NCBI GenBank assembly: GCA_937919435.1
Contig: CALFRR010000110.1
Location: 1 to 62,847, forward strand
Direction of reading: 5' to 3'
DNA length: 62,847 bases
Source of the DNA: an uncultured Alphaproteobacteria bacterium
GTDB lineage: Bacteria > Pseudomonadota > Alphaproteobacteria > Rhizobiales > Ancalomicrobiaceae
The notes under the pieces are model-generated. The model had not been told where the DNA came from and did no database searches. It saw only the letters and a program-made list of their open reading frames with translations. This document shows, one piece after another, positions 33,043-41,552 of this stretch; position 1 is the stretch's first letter, and every line of letters begins with the position of its first letter. A program made the translations under genes and the position numbers.

Positions 33043-33863
33043 TCGACGAACTCGACGACATCCTCGCCTCGGCGGCCGCCGCCGTCTCCCGTACCGGGCC
33101 GATCGAGACCTCCGGCCGGCTCCGCGTCGGCGTCGATCTCGGCACCGCCTACACCGTCCTGATCGTCGCCGACGAGGCGGGCCGGCCGGTCGCCGGCCGC
33201 GCCCAGTTCGCCCAGATCGTCCGCGACGGGCTGATCGTCGACTTCATCGGCGCGATCCGGCTGGTGTCGCGGATGAAGGCGGAGGTCGAGGCTGATCTCG
33301 GGCGCAAGCTCACCGCCGCCGCCACCTCCTATCCGCCGGGCGTACCGCAGGCCGAGGTCAAGGCGACCAAGAACGTGCTGATCGCCGCCGGGCTCGAATG
33401 CACCGACTTCTTCGACGAGCCGACCGCGGCCAACGCCCTGCTCGGCCTCGAGCACGGTGCTGTGGTCGACGTCGGCGGCGGCACCACCGGGATCGCGATC
33501 GTCGAGAACGGCAAGGTGGTCCACACCGTCGACGAGGCGACCGGCGGCACCCAGTTCAGTCTGGTGATCGCCGGGGCCCTCGGCATTCCCTTCGAAGAGG
33601 CGGAGACCCTCAAGAAGGATCCGAAGAACCGCGATCTCGTCTACTCGCTGACCTCGCCGGTGATGCAGAAGGTCGGATCGATCGTCGCACGCCATGTCCG
33701 CGGATTCGACGTCCCGGTGATCCACATGGTCGGCGGGACCAGTGGAATGATGGGAATGGGCACCACGGTCGCCGACATGACCGGTATCCCGGTGCGTGTT
33801 CCGCTCAACCCGATGTTCGTGACACCGCTCGGGATAGCTCTGACCGACAGCGTCGGGAGCTGA
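33039..33863 (+). CDS. eutJ: EutJ-like chaperone-type protein
   Basis: A 274-residue protein of the Hsp70/actin ATPase fold. Phosphate-binding motifs VGVDLGTAYTVLIVADEAG near residue 30 and VVDVGGGTTGIAIVENG near 145, and the adenosine motif VHMVGG-like IHMVGGTSGMMGMG are visible. EutJ belongs to ethanolamine BMC operons, where its role (chaperone or cargo reactivation) is unproven. Its presence in a diol dehydratase locus is a mosaic trait. It is the last gene of the rightward ADH-pduW-eutJ operon and overlaps pduW by 4 bp. Confidence 0.9.
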   Translation: MIDELDDILASAAAAVSRTGPIETSGRLRVGVDLGTAYTVLIVADEAGRPVAGRAQFAQIVRDGLIVDFIGAIRLVSRMKAEVEADLGRKLTAAATSYPPGVPQAEVKATKNVLIAAGLECTDFFDEPTAANALLGLEHGAVVDVGGGTTGIAIVENGKVVHTVDEATGGTQFSLVIAGALGIPFEEAETLKKDPKNRDLVYSLTSPVMQKVGSIVARHVRGFDVPVIHMVGGTSGMMGMGTTVADMTGIPVRVPLNPMFVTPLGIALTDSVGS

Positions 33864-33997
33864 TTTCGGGCCGACAACTCGGCGAACGACAAAAGTTCGC
33901 GTGTCGAAGCGCGACTTCGACGATCGAATACGGTCGAACGTTCTCGAAATTCAATCAGTACGTAGGGAAGCGGAGTCTTCCAAATCTTACCGGAGTA

Positions 33998-34027
33998 TTG
34001 ACAGAAGCCGAACGACCGGAATACCTT
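33998..34027 (+). promoter_or_regulatory. Predicted promoter of B12 uptake operon
   Basis: TTGACA at 33998 is followed after 18 bases by TACCTT at 34022. The predicted start near 34034 coincides with the 5' side of the riboswitch. It lies in a relatively AT-rich stretch after eutJ. Confidence 0.45.
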
Positions 34028-34033
34028 GACGCT

Positions 34034-34225
34034 TACGGAACGGTCCGTCGCGAGACGGCTAGAGGGAATACGGTGAGGTTCGCGCGAACCGAAACCGTGG
34101 CTGCCCCCGCAACTGTGAACGGTGAGTCGCATCTCACTCGGCCACTGACGGCACCCCCGTTGGGAAGGCGAGATCCGACGACGACCCGTGAGCCAGGAGA
34201 CCTGCCGCTCCGGTCACTCCTGATC
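34034..34225 (+). ncRNA. Cobalamin (B12) riboswitch
   Basis: The leader of btuB shows the ordered conserved parts of the cobalamin aptamer: AGAGGGAATACGGTGAGG near 34061, the GCCCCCGCAACTGTGAACGG core near 34110, and the B12 box GAGCCAGGAGACCTGCC at 34190-34206. When adenosylcobalamin is bound, expression of the downstream uptake genes is expected to drop. About 190 bases separate it from the btuB start; no obvious T-run terminator is present, so control may be at translation. Boundaries are approximate. Confidence 0.92.
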
Positions 34226-34412
34226 CCGACACGAGGGGTGTCGGGTCACGGGCCTCCGCGCGAGTGACGCAAGACGAGCCGTCGCGACGCGGGCGGATCC
34301 ATCCGGATCGCAGCCGAACCATCCCGCATCACGACGGCGCCACGGACGCCCCGATTCGGAGACCCTCCGAAATCGGGCGTCGCGACGAAAACCGTGCGTG
34401 GGAGAGCGACCG

Positions 34413-36341
34413 ATGATCGGGTCGGATCGAACGACGAAGAAGAAGACGTACCGGGCCCTGCGCCCGGCCCTGGGACTTTCCGCGGTGCTCGGCCTCGCGG
34501 CCGGCGGAACCGCATTCGCCGAAGACCGGGTCAACGACCTCGGCACCGTGGTGTTCTCGGCCAACCGGACGCCGACCGAAGAAGCCGCGGTCGGCTCGTC
34601 GGTGACGGTGATCACCCGGTCGGAGATCGAGAAGAGCGGCGAGGTCACGGTCAAGGACCTGCTCACCCGGGTGCCCGGGCTCGGCTTCTCGCAGGCCGGA
34701 CCGACCGGTTCGGCGACCACCGTCGACATGCGCGGTCTCGGCGCCGGCTACATCCTGGTCAGGATCGACGGCATCGACATCTCCGACCCCAGCCTGTTGC
34801 AGACCGCCGCGTCGCTCGAGCATCTGATGACCGGCGACGTCGAGCGGATCGAGGTGCTGCGCGGCTCGCAGTCGGCGCTCTTCGGCGGGACCGCGGTCGC
34901 CGGCGTGATCGACATCACCACCCGCAACGCGGCGGAGAAGGGCGTCCATCATTCGCTGACCGTCGGGGCCGGCAGCTACCGCACCGCCTCGGCCCGCTAC
35001 GGCTTCACCGCGGCGACCGACGCCGTCGACTTCGCGGCCTCGATCGAGCGCTTCCACACGGACGGCTTCTCCTCGGCCGACGAGAGGAACGGCAATCCCG
35101 AGAAGGACGGCTACGGCAACACCACCGCCTCCGCCTCGGTCGGCTACCGGATCTCCGATTCGTTCCGGGTGTTCGGTGCGGTGCGCCACACCGCCTGGGA
35201 CACCGCCTACGACGACAACTACTACGATTTCGCCACCGGCCGGTCGCGGCCGGCCGACGAAACCGGGCCGTCGCGCTACCACACCTCCGGCGCCTCGACC
35301 GGCGTGCGCGGCGGAGTCGATTTCGGCCTGTTCGAGGATCGGCTGAAGAGCACCGTGGCGGTCCAGCACTACACCCTCTACCGCGACGCCTACGATGCGT
35401 TCCCGGCCCATTACGAAGGCAAGCGGACCAAATTCGAGTACCTCGGCAACCTCGCCGTCACCGATGCGATCGGTCTGTCGTTCGGCGTCGACCACGCCGC
35501 CGAATCGGCCAAGACCTCCGCCGATCTCGATGCCGACATCACCAACACCGGCGTCTTCGCCCAGGGTTCGTGGAAACCCTTCAGGGGGGTGACGCTGACC
35601 GCGGCGCTGCGCAACGACCACCATTCGATGTTCGGCGACCACACCACCCACCGGCTGACCGCCGCCTGGGACGTCACCGACACCACCAAACTGCGCGCCA
35701 GCTGGGGCACCGGCTTCCGGCCGCCGTCGCTCTACCAGCTCTACGATCCGTCCTACGGCAACGCCGCCCTGAAGCCGGAGGAGAGCCGCAGCTTCGACAT
35801 CGGCATCGACCAGCGCTTCTGGGACGGCCGGCTGCAGCTGTCGGCGACCTGGTTCAAGATCGACACCGACAACCTGATCGACTGGGTGTCGACCGGTTAC
35901 TGGACCGGGCAATACAGCCAGGTCGAGGGCGTCTCGAAGCGTCAGGGCGTCGAACTCTCCGGCAAGATCCGGCCGATCGACGGGCTGACCTTCGATGCCG
36001 CCTACACCTACACGGACGCGGTCGATTCGACCGACACCCGGCTGAAGCGGGTGCCGCACCACAAGGCGTCGCTCGGCGCGAGCTGGCTCGCCTACGAGCG
36101 CACCACCCTCAACCTGCGCGGCACCTGGGTGTCGGATGCGGTCGACAGCGACTTCTGGAACGGCGGCGTCCGCCGGTTGCCCGACTACTTCCTGGTCGAT
36201 GCCGGGGTGAACTGGGCCTGGGACGACCGGATCTCGGTGGCGCTCACCGGCAAGAACCTGTTCGATCGGAAATACGAGACCGTCTGGGGTTACGGCACCC
36301 CCGGGCGCACGGTCTATGCGTCGCTGAGCTTCAAGTACTGA
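34413..36341 (+). CDS. btuB: TonB-dependent vitamin B12 receptor
   Basis: A 642-residue outer-membrane receptor. Signal peptide ends ALGLSAVLGLAAGGTAFAE; the plug domain has LGTVVFSANRTPTEEAAVG (TonB box region), VTVKDLLTRVPG and IEVLRGSQSALFGG; the beta-barrel follows with the typical C-terminal LFDRKYETVWGYGTPGRT and final aromatic Tyr. The ATG at 34413 is chosen for GGGAGAGCGACCG upstream; a GTG 15 bases earlier is possible. Placement after a cobalamin riboswitch and before btuFCD fixes the ligand as a corrinoid. Confidence 0.95.
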   Translation: MIGSDRTTKKKTYRALRPALGLSAVLGLAAGGTAFAEDRVNDLGTVVFSANRTPTEEAAVGSSVTVITRSEIEKSGEVTVKDLLTRVPGLGFSQAGPTGSATTVDMRGLGAGYILVRIDGIDISDPSLLQTAASLEHLMTGDVERIEVLRGSQSALFGGTAVAGVIDITTRNAAEKGVHHSLTVGAGSYRTASARYGFTAATDAVDFAASIERFHTDGFSSADERNGNPEKDGYGNTTASASVGYRISDSFRVFGAVRHTAWDTAYDDNYYDFATGRSRPADETGPSRYHTSGASTGVRGGVDFGLFEDRLKSTVAVQHYTLYRDAYDAFPAHYEGKRTKFEYLGNLAVTDAIGLSFGVDHAAESAKTSADLDADITNTGVFAQGSWKPFRGVTLTAALRNDHHSMFGDHTTHRLTAAWDVTDTTKLRASWGTGFRPPSLYQLYDPSYGNAALKPEESRSFDIGIDQRFWDGRLQLSATWFKIDTDNLIDWVSTGYWTGQYSQVEGVSKRQGVELSGKIRPIDGLTFDAAYTYTDAVDSTDTRLKRVPHHKASLGASWLAYERTTLNLRGTWVSDAVDSDFWNGGVRRLPDYFLVDAGVNWAWDDRISVALTGKNLFDRKYETVWGYGTPGRTVYASLSFKY

Positions 36342-36351
36342 GGAGACGGGC

Positions 36352-37284
36352 ATGGCGAAATCGGCTCGGCACGGGCCTCCCTCGACCGGTCGGGACACCG
36401 ACCGGAGCGGGCGGTCGCGCCGCTTCGGACTCGCCGTCGCCCTCCTCTCGATCGTCGCCGGCCCCGTCGCGGGGCCGGCGAAAGCGTTCGACGCCCCGAA
36501 GCGGGTGGTGTCGCTCAACCTGTGCACCGACCAGCTGGCGTTGACCATCGCGCGTCCCGATCAGGTCGTCTCGGTGTCGCGCTTCGCCCGCGATCCGAAC
36601 CTCTCGGACACGCCCGAGGCGGCGGCGAGCGTGCCGGTCAACGACGGGCGGGCGGAAGAGATCGTGCCGCTCGCGCCGGATCTGATCCTCTCGGGAAGTC
36701 ACACCGCCCGTTCGACGGTGGCGATCCTGCGTCGGCTCGGCTACCGGGTCGAGGAGTTCACGCCGCCGCGCTCGTTCGCCGACATCCGCGCCGACGTGCT
36801 CAGGATGGGCGCCCTGCTCGGCCGCCCGGGACGCGCGGCGAGTCTGGTCGCCGAGTTCGACGCCCGGATCTCCTCGCTGCGGGCCGAAGCGCCGGCCGGC
36901 GAAGCCCCGACCGCGGTGGTCTATCACGTCGGCAACATGGCCGAGGGGCGCGGCACCATCGCCGACGAGATCCTGGCGACCGCCGGTTGGCGCAATCTCG
37001 CCGCCGATCTCGGCATCGACGCCTCCGGCTCGCTGCCGCTCGAGGTCTTGGTGATGAACCGGCCGGACGTCGTGCTGATCGGTGCGGCGGAAGCCGGATG
37101 GACCAATCCGACCCTCCAGAACACCCGCCATCCGGCGCTCAGGGCGGCCCTCGGCGGCGGCGCCCGGCTGTCGGTGCTGCCGGATCGCTGGTCGATCTGC
37201 GGCTCGATGGCGGTGACCGAGGTGGTCCGCCGACTGGTCGACGAGCGGCGGCGGCTGGCCGGTCTCGGAGGGCTGGTGCGATGA
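36352..37284 (+). CDS. btuF: Periplasmic B12-binding protein, BtuF-like
   Basis: A 310-residue helical-backbone binding protein (Peripla_BP_2). A signal peptide (GLAVALLSIVAGPVAGPA) leads to the mature KRVVSLNLCTDQLALTIA, the conserved strand of this class, and DLILSGSHTARSTVAIL. It hands cobalamin from BtuB to BtuCD. GAGGAGACGGGC precedes the ATG, 10 bp after btuB. ATGA overlap with btuC. Confidence 0.92.
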   Translation: MAKSARHGPPSTGRDTDRSGRSRRFGLAVALLSIVAGPVAGPAKAFDAPKRVVSLNLCTDQLALTIARPDQVVSVSRFARDPNLSDTPEAAASVPVNDGRAEEIVPLAPDLILSGSHTARSTVAILRRLGYRVEEFTPPRSFADIRADVLRMGALLGRPGRAASLVAEFDARISSLRAEAPAGEAPTAVVYHVGNMAEGRGTIADEILATAGWRNLAADLGIDASGSLPLEVLVMNRPDVVLIGAAEAGWTNPTLQNTRHPALRAALGGGARLSVLPDRWSICGSMAVTEVVRRLVDERRRLAGLGGLVR

Positions 37285-38285
37285 CGCCGCGGCTTCTCCC
37301 CTTCCCGCTGCTGCTCGGTCTGCTCGGCGGACTGGTGGCGCTCCTGTTCGTCGCCTCGCTGCTGGTCGGGCCCTCCGACCTCGGGCCGCACCGGGCGATC
37401 GCCGCGCTGTTCGGCGGCGACGGCGCGGCGACGCTGGTGATGCGCGAGATCCGGTTGCCGCGGGCGATCCTCGGTCTGACCATCGGGGCGACGCTGGGGC
37501 TGACCGGGGCGGTGTTGCAGGGCTGGCTGAGAAACCCGCTGGCCGACGCCGGGGTGCTCGGCATCGGCTCGTCGGCGGCGCTCGGGGCGGTCGTCGCGGT
37601 GGTCTGCGGGATCGCCGGCGCCTTCCCGCTGGCGCTGCCGCTGTCGGCGCTGATCGGTGCGGCGGCGGCGGCCTTCCTGGTGTTCGCACTGGCCGGCAGC
37701 GACGCCGGCAGCGACACGCTGATCCTCGCCGGGGTCGCGGTGTCGAGCCTCACCGCGGCGATGACCGCGCTCGCCCTCAACCTGTCGGCCAACCCGTTCG
37801 CCACCATGGAGATCGTGTTCTGGACGATGGGATCGCTCGGCGACCGGTCGCTCGACCACGTCTTCCTGGCGCTGCCGTTCATGGTGGTCGGCTGGGTGAT
37901 GCTGGCCGGGGTCGGCCGCTCGCTCGACGCGCTGACCCTCGGTGCGGAGACCGCGGCGAGCCTCGGGGTGCGGGTCGGCCGGGTCCGCGTGATCATCCTC
38001 TTCGCCACCGCCGCGGCGGTCGGTGCCGGCACCGCGGTCGCCGGGGTGGTCGGCTTCGTCGGTCTGGTGGTGCCGCACGTGCTGCGGCCGCTGGTCGGGG
38101 CGCTGCCGAGCCGGCTGATGGCGGCGAGCGCGCTCGGCGGGGCGGCGCTGCTGCTGCTCGCCGACCTCACCGTGCGGGTGGTGCTGCCGACCCGCGACCT
38201 GAAGCTCGGGGTGGTCACCGCGATCGTCGGCGCACCGTTCTTCTTCCGCCTGATCCTCAGGGAACGGGGGAGGACGATCCGATGA
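37281..38285 (+). CDS. btuC: Cobalamin ABC transporter permease
   Basis: A 334-residue FecCD-family permease with about ten membrane segments. Family stretches include LPRAILGLTIGATLGLTGAV, LRNPLADAGVLGIGSSAALG and AGVVGFVGLVVPHVLRPLVG. It forms the inner-membrane channel with BtuD. Overlaps the genes on both sides by 4 bp. Confidence 0.94.
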   Translation: MTPRLLPFPLLLGLLGGLVALLFVASLLVGPSDLGPHRAIAALFGGDGAATLVMREIRLPRAILGLTIGATLGLTGAVLQGWLRNPLADAGVLGIGSSAALGAVVAVVCGIAGAFPLALPLSALIGAAAAAFLVFALAGSDAGSDTLILAGVAVSSLTAAMTALALNLSANPFATMEIVFWTMGSLGDRSLDHVFLALPFMVVGWVMLAGVGRSLDALTLGAETAASLGVRVGRVRVIILFATAAAVGAGTAVAGVVGFVGLVVPHVLRPLVGALPSRLMAASALGGAALLLLADLTVRVVLPTRDLKLGVVTAIVGAPFFFRLILRERGRTIR

Positions 38286-39076
38286 CGCTCGTCGCGCGAG
38301 GACTGGTGACCCGCCTCGGCGACCGCCGGGTGATCGACGGGCTCGACCTCGATCTGGCGATCGGCGAGTTCGTCGGGCTGATCGGGCCGAACGGCGCCGG
38401 CAAGTCGACCCTGCTCAGGACGCTCGCCGGGATCCTGCCGCACGAGGGCGAGATCACCTTCTGCGGCACGTCGCTCGACGCCAGGAGCGGCCGCGAGCGC
38501 GCGCTGAGCGTCGGTTATCTCGCCCAGAACCGCGAGATCGCCTGGCCGATCGCGGTCCGCGAGCTGGTCGCCCTCGGCCGGCTGCCGCATCGCACGCCGT
38601 TCGCCGGCGAGACCGCCGCCGATCGCGCCGCGGTCGCCGAGGCGCTGCGGCTGACCGGCCTCGAACCGCTCGCCGAGCGGCGGATCGACCGGCTGTCCGG
38701 CGGCGAACTGGCGCGGGTGCTGCTCGCCCGGGTGCTCGCGCAGGAGACGCCGGTGCTGCTCGCCGACGAGCCGGCGGCCGGGCTCGATCCGGCCCATCAG
38801 GTGTCGACCATGCAGATCTTCTCCGATCTCGCCCGGGCCGGCCGCGGCGTGCTCGTCTCGCTGCACGACCTCACTTCGGCGGCGCGCTGGTGCGACCGCC
38901 TGATCCTCGTCGCCGACGGCCGGGTGGTCGCCGACGGACGCCCGGAAACCGTGCTGACCGCCGAACGGCTCGCCGCCGTCTACGGCATCGAGGCGCGGAT
39001 CGAGAACGACGCCGACGGCTTCAGCGTGACCCCGCTCAGGCTGGTCGGACGTTCGATCGAAGGAGTGGCCCGTTGA
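38282..39076 (+). CDS. btuD: Cobalamin ABC transporter ATPase
   Basis: A 264-residue ATPase with Walker A GPNGAGKST, signature LSGGELARVLLARVLAQE and Walker B VLLADEPAAGLDP. It powers BtuC. Some binding-site features are shared with heme and siderophore ATPases, so the ligand is assigned from the operon. Confidence 0.94.
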   Translation: MTLVARGLVTRLGDRRVIDGLDLDLAIGEFVGLIGPNGAGKSTLLRTLAGILPHEGEITFCGTSLDARSGRERALSVGYLAQNREIAWPIAVRELVALGRLPHRTPFAGETAADRAAVAEALRLTGLEPLAERRIDRLSGGELARVLLARVLAQETPVLLADEPAAGLDPAHQVSTMQIFSDLARAGRGVLVSLHDLTSAARWCDRLILVADGRVVADGRPETVLTAERLAAVYGIEARIENDADGFSVTPLRLVGRSIEGVAR

Positions 39077-39819
39077 GCGATACCGTCTCCCCCTTCGAGA
39101 TCGAATGCCGGCGGCCGATCCTGGCGCTGCGCTTTCCCGAGCCGCAGCGGATGCTGTCGTGGTCGATCTCCCGACCCGGATTCGCCACCGCGCCATCGGT
39201 CGCCTGGTTCGAGGTCCGCGACGCCGACCTGCCGATCGACTGCGACCCGGTGCAGATCCTCACCGACCGGCTGGCGCGCGAGAATCTCGGCGAGTCCGTC
39301 GGTCTGATGACCGCCTGCGACGTCCGTGCCCATCGCGTCTACCGCGAGACGGTGGAGGGCGTCACCGCCACGGTGGTCACCACGGTCGGTCTCGGCAACG
39401 GCGAGTTCGTCGGCCGTCGCCGGTTCGCCCCGCGGCCGGACGGCTCTCCGCATCCCGGGACGATCAACACCTTCGTGCACGTCTCGGTGCCGCTCTGCGA
39501 CGAGGCGCTGGTCGAGACGATCGCCATCGCCGCCCAGGCGCGGACCGTCGCGGTCCTGGAGACGACGCTCCGGCGGGGCGGCGAGGTGGTCACCGGAACC
39601 GGCTCGGACTGCATCGTCGTCGCCGCGCCGCCGGGCGGGACGGTGCGCTACGCCGGACTGCACACCGCGGTCGGCGAAGCGGTCGGCTCGGCGGTGATGC
39701 AGGTGACGCGAGGCGCCGTGTCGCGCTGGTTCCAGGACGTCTGGCGCCCCAACGGGGGGCACGAGAGCAGCCGACCGGCGCCGGTCAGACCGGCACGGCG
39801 AACCGCCGTCAGGAGGTAG
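39073..39819 (+). CDS. cbiZ: Adenosylcobinamide amidohydrolase, CbiZ-like
   Basis: A 248-residue CbiZ. It cleaves the nucleotide loop amide of imported corrinoids to give adenosylcobyric acid, so that the lower ligand can be rebuilt. Family patterns are GLMTACDVRAHRVYRE, TTVGLGNGEFVGRR, HPGTINTFVHVSVPL and TGTGSDCIVVAAPPGG. The only start that fits the family N-terminus is a TTG at 39073 overlapping the btuD stop (TTGA), with GGAG eight bases upstream. Known in archaea and in Rhodobacter for corrinoid remodelling. Confidence 0.88.
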   Translation: MSDTVSPFEIECRRPILALRFPEPQRMLSWSISRPGFATAPSVAWFEVRDADLPIDCDPVQILTDRLARENLGESVGLMTACDVRAHRVYRETVEGVTATVVTTVGLGNGEFVGRRRFAPRPDGSPHPGTINTFVHVSVPLCDEALVETIAIAAQARTVAVLETTLRRGGEVVTGTGSDCIVVAAPPGGTVRYAGLHTAVGEAVGSAVMQVTRGAVSRWFQDVWRPNGGHESSRPAPVRPARRTAVRR

Positions 39820-39821
39820 CG

Positions 39822-40805
39822 ATGAGCATCGCGACCATCGACGACCGACGGATCTTCCTGCCGATGCCGCGTCCGAGGCCGTCGCGGAAGCTCCTGGCGA
39901 CGATGGTGTCGATCCTCCTCCACGCCGCCGCCGGACTGGCGCTCGTGTCGCTGGCCGATCGGATCGGCGACGGCCCGGGCCCGTCGATCGACGCCGTGGT
40001 GGTCGAACTGGTGGCGCCTGAAACCGCGGTCGACGCTCCGGCGGTGCCGGCGACGCCGCCGGTCGCCGAGGCGGAACGGCAGCCGGTCGAGGACCCGGAG
40101 ACGGCCGAGGCCGAAGCCTCGCCCGCCCCGACCGACCCACCGGAGCCGCCGATCGAGGTCGCCCGCGCCGAACCGCCGCCGGCCGAGCCGGTCGCGGAGC
40201 CGCCACCGGAGGCCACACCGACGCCGCCCGAACCGCCGATCGAGGTCGCCCGCGCGGAGATTCCCCCGGTCGAAGCCGTCCCGATGGAGACCCCGGTCGC
40301 AGAGGCGCCGGTCGCAGAACCGCCACCGGTCGTCGAGCGGAAGATCGACCCTCCGCCCGCGCCGCCCCGGCGCGAAGCGGTCGAACCGCACAGGCCGGCG
40401 AAGAAACCGCCGGTGGAGGCCAGGCCCGTCCCGAAGACGAAGACCGCCACGGCGGCGAAGCCGGCGGCCGAGCCCCGGAACGCCCCGGGCACTCCGGCGA
40501 TCGCCGGCCGAGCGCAGGCCTCGGGCGGCGATCGCGACGCCCTCGCCAGCTATCTCGCGTCGGTGCGGGCACGCATCACCGGTCAGCGGCGCAATCACAT
40601 CGGCTCGGAACGCGGCCGGGTCGAGGTCCGCTTCACCGTCGATGCCGACGGCCGGCTGGGCGGGCTCCAGGTCGGCAGCGCGGCCGACGGGACGCTCGAG
40701 GACGAGGCGCTGAAGGTGGTCCGCCGGGCTTCGCCGGTGGCGCCGATCCCGGCCGCGGTCGGCCGCACCTCGCTCGCCATGTCGGTGACTCTGGTCTTCG
40801 AGTGA
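39822..40805 (+). CDS. tonB: TonB energy-transducing protein
   Basis: A 327-residue TonB. One N-terminal membrane anchor (LLATMVSILLHAAAGLALV, with the His of the anchor), a long Pro/Glu/Ala-rich periplasmic linker (about residues 60-235) and a C-terminal TonB domain with YLASVRARITGQRRN and VEVRFTVDADGRLGGLQV. AGGAGG lies within the last codons of cbiZ. The linker contains a repeated unit PPIEVARAE encoded by a 23-bp direct repeat at 40147-40169 and 40233-40255. No exbB or exbD is adjacent. Confidence 0.93.
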   Translation: MSIATIDDRRIFLPMPRPRPSRKLLATMVSILLHAAAGLALVSLADRIGDGPGPSIDAVVVELVAPETAVDAPAVPATPPVAEAERQPVEDPETAEAEASPAPTDPPEPPIEVARAEPPPAEPVAEPPPEATPTPPEPPIEVARAEIPPVEAVPMETPVAEAPVAEPPPVVERKIDPPPAPPRREAVEPHRPAKKPPVEARPVPKTKTATAAKPAAEPRNAPGTPAIAGRAQASGGDRDALASYLASVRARITGQRRNHIGSERGRVEVRFTVDADGRLGGLQVGSAADGTLEDEALKVVRRASPVAPIPAAVGRTSLAMSVTLVFE

Positions 40806-40913
40806 CGCCGCGACGGCCCCGAATTCGCCACGGCGGCACATCCGCCGGCCCCCCGTAACCACAGACGCGAACGCCCGACGGGTCGCGTCGGCGACCACAT
40901 CGGGCGGAACCGA

Positions 40914-40933
40914 GCGGCGGTGCGGGCCGCCGC
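40914..40933. terminator. Hairpin between convergent tonB and pduT
   Basis: GCGGCGG and CCGCCGC make a perfect 7-bp stem with a 6-base loop in the 143-bp convergent gap. No T-run follows, so this is only a possible bidirectional terminator. Confidence 0.3.
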
Positions 40934-40948
40934 ACAGCCGGAAGCCGA

Positions 40949-41506
40949 TCAGGCCAACCGGCGGAAGACTTCGTCCGAGGGGCTGGCGATGACCACCGTC
41001 TGGACCAGCTGGCCGCGATCGGCGGCGATCTTGGCGCCGACCTCGACCGCCGAACGGCAGGCGCCGACGTCGCCGGTGACCAGGACATAGCCCTTGCCGC
41101 CGAGCGCCAGGGCGATGCGGATGTCGACCAGCCGGACCGCGGCCGCCTTGACCGCGGCGTCGGCGGCCTGGACGACGGTGACCGCCGAGAAGGTCTCGAT
41201 GACGCCGAGGGCGCGCCGGTCGCCGGCATCGCAGGTGCCGGTCAGGCCCTTCACCACGTCCGGGTGGATGTTGGAGATCACGAACCAGTCGACCACCGTC
41301 GACGGATGGGCGATCCGGCCGGCCTCGACCGAGGTCTTGACCGCCGAGACGTCACCGGCGATCGCCGCGATGAACTTTCCCGGGCAGATCGACTTGAAGA
41401 AGATCGGCTGGATCGCGGCCGCCTTGACCATCCGGTCGGAAGCGTCGATCCCGGCGGCGATACTCGTGAATTCGACCATGCCGACGGCCGAGCGGAGTTG
41501 CGACAC
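40949..41506 (-). CDS. pduT: BMC-T trimeric shell protein with iron-sulphur site, PduT
   Basis: A 185-residue tandem BMC protein (Salmonella 184). The first domain starts SAVGMVEFTSIAAGIDASD and contains FFKSICPGKFIAAIAGD, whose Cys matches the pore cysteine that binds a 4Fe-4S cluster in PduT. The second starts RALGVIETFSAVTVVQAADA. The GTG at 41506 is used because it restores the family N-terminus (SQLRSAVGMVEF) and has AGGAG upstream; the internal ATG would remove the first strand. Probably the electron conduit for PduS. Follows pduS by 46 bp. Confidence 0.93.
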   Translation of the reverse strand: MSQLRSAVGMVEFTSIAAGIDASDRMVKAAAIQPIFFKSICPGKFIAAIAGDVSAVKTSVEAGRIAHPSTVVDWFVISNIHPDVVKGLTGTCDAGDRRALGVIETFSAVTVVQAADAAVKAAAVRLVDIRIALALGGKGYVLVTGDVGACRSAVEVGAKIAADRGQLVQTVVIASPSDEVFRRLA

Positions 41507-41552
41507 GGGAACTCTCCTCGAGTGGATCGCCGGCGCGCGGCCGGCGGAGACA

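Noticed and set aside
40147..40255. Direct repeats in tonB as a CRISPR or mobile-element scar
   Set aside because: Only two copies, in frame, in a coding low-complexity linker.
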